From Leeuwenhoekiella blandensis MED217 (GTDB lineage: Bacteria; Bacteroidota; Bacteroidia; Flavobacteriales; Flavobacteriaceae), in the NCBI RefSeq assembly GCF_000152985.1, contig NZ_CH672395.1:1959687-2023686 (forward strand): a DNA stretch of 64,000 nucleotides. Reading direction: 5' to 3'. The notes below the pieces were generated by a model that was not told where the DNA came from, searched no databases, and worked only from the letters and a program-made list of their open reading frames with translations. Numbering within the stretch: position 1 is the stretch's first letter; every line of letters starts with the position of its first letter. Below are positions 63,575-64,000 of this stretch, in pieces. Made by a program: the position numbers and the translations under genes.

Positions 63575-64000
63575 ATGAACAACGCTATGAGAATTTTAAT
63601 ATTCTTACTTATAACATTATCGGTAAATGCTCAGGAAATGCCCCTAGCGTCGCTTTATGATGACGTAGAATTTAAAATGGAACTTATCACCGAACCAAAA
63701 TTCCAAGAGACAGAATATCTCATAACCGATTTTGGAGCTAAAGGTGACGGTCAGTTTAAAAATACAGAAGCTTTTCACAAGGCTTTTGCTAAGGCATTTT
63801 CTCAAGGAGGAGGTACCGTTGTAGTTCCGGAAGGCATTTGGTATACCGGTCCGATAACATTAAAAAGCAATATCAATTTACATTTAAAGCAAGGAGCACT
63901 TATTCTCTTTAGTGATCAATTTGACGATTATCCGCTGGTTGAAACCAGTTATGAAGGACTCAAATCGGCACGATCAACTTCTCCTATAAATGCTTTAGGA
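63575..64000 (+). CDS. GH28 polygalacturonase, N-terminal part, cut by window edge
   Basis: The first 142 residues of a secreted protein: signal peptide to about residue 20 (FLLITLSVNAQE), then ITDFGAKGDGQFKNTEAFHK and GGGTVVVPEGIWYTGPITLK, the typical start of the GH28 right-handed beta-helix. GH28 enzymes hydrolyse galacturonan or rhamnogalacturonan. Catalytic residues lie beyond the window. ATG at 63575 chosen; an in-frame ATG four codons later is also possible. 10 bases after the esterase fusion gene. Confidence 0.9.
   Translation, partial: MNNAMRILIFLLITLSVNAQEMPLASLYDDVEFKMELITEPKFQETEYLITDFGAKGDGQFKNTEAFHKAFAKAFSQGGGTVVVPEGIWYTGPITLKSNINLHLKQGALILFSDQFDDYPLVETSYEGLKSARSTSPINALG

Larger units (their letters stand above)
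53311..64000 (+). other. Pectin polysaccharide utilisation locus (incomplete at window end)
   Basis: Six plus-strand genes (susC-like, susD-like, GH105, GH43, esterase/CE8 fusion, GH28 start) with gaps of 1 to 49 bases form one operon. GH28, CE8 and GH105 are established pectin-degrading families, so the target is very probably pectin. Polysaccharide lyases and a regulator are not seen and may lie beyond position 64000. Confidence 0.9.

Noticed and set aside
1-64000. CRISPR arrays, insertion sequences, tRNA or rRNA genes
   Set aside because: No regular direct repeats with spacers, no transposase or integrase frame and no tRNA-like cloverleaf were seen on reading through, although small RNA genes cannot be ruled out by eye.

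Overview
The window is chromosomal DNA from a member of the Bacteroidota, most likely a marine member of the family Flavobacteriaceae. The signs are SusC/SusD pairs, many lipoproteins with short lipoboxes followed by acidic residues, a DUF5686 outer-membrane protein, -7 promoter elements of the Bacteroidota form TAnnTTTG, and the absence of Shine-Dalgarno-like leaders. Genus and species cannot be told from the sequence alone. I saw no tRNA, rRNA, CRISPR array, insertion sequence or phage integrase.

Region 1 (1-1901, minus strand): the N-terminal part of a GH97 glycoside hydrolase cut by the window edge, then a SnoaL-like protein and a DUF2200 protein.

Region 2 (1933-29667, minus strand): a complete-looking extracellular contractile injection system (eCIS), a free phage-tail-like particle. 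In transcription order it encodes a DUF4255 tail-terminator protein, an unrecognised 283-aa protein, a sheath with a large insertion, two tube proteins, a 53-aa DUF5908 protein, a LysM baseplate hub protein, a VgrG-like spike, a PAAR tip, a gp25 wedge protein, two large baseplate wedge proteins, a 1732-aa protein with Ig-like repeats, a tape-measure protein, a lipoprotein, a small helical protein, a 1517-aa DUF4157 protein ending in a probable nuclease domain (the likely cargo), a muramidase and an AAA+ ATPase. Genes abut or overlap throughout, so this is probably one transcript of nearly 28 kb. Its start has a TAnnTTTG element and, further upstream, a 13-bp palindrome shared with a divergent group (29886-32568) encoding a lipoprotein, a membrane protein, a histidine kinase and a LuxR-type response regulator. 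That group is a candidate regulator of the particle.

Region 3 (32565-44386): housekeeping genes, including a DinB-like protein, a DUF5686 outer-membrane protein, SmpB, a DUF6503-like lipoprotein, a histidine phosphatase lipoprotein, CsbD followed by a clear intrinsic terminator, PabB, a Crp/Fnr regulator, YebC, a mechanosensitive channel and a glycogen-synthase-like protein.

Region 4 (44387-52724): a molybdenum cofactor cluster on the minus strand (moeA, a ModE-type regulator, mobA, moaD, moeB, moaE, a moaC-moaB fusion, moaA). It is divergent from a molybdopterin oxidoreductase of the FdhF/YdeP type, the probable user of the cofactor.

Region 5 (52725-64000, plus strand): a 586-bp regulatory gap with a strong hairpin and two AACGTT-centred dyads, then a pectin-type polysaccharide utilisation locus: SusC, SusD, GH105, GH43, an acetyl-esterase-like/pectin methylesterase fusion, and the start of a GH28 polygalacturonase cut by the window edge. 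Together these would bind pectin fragments, remove methyl and probably acetyl esters, cut the galacturonan backbone and release side-chain and unsaturated end sugars.
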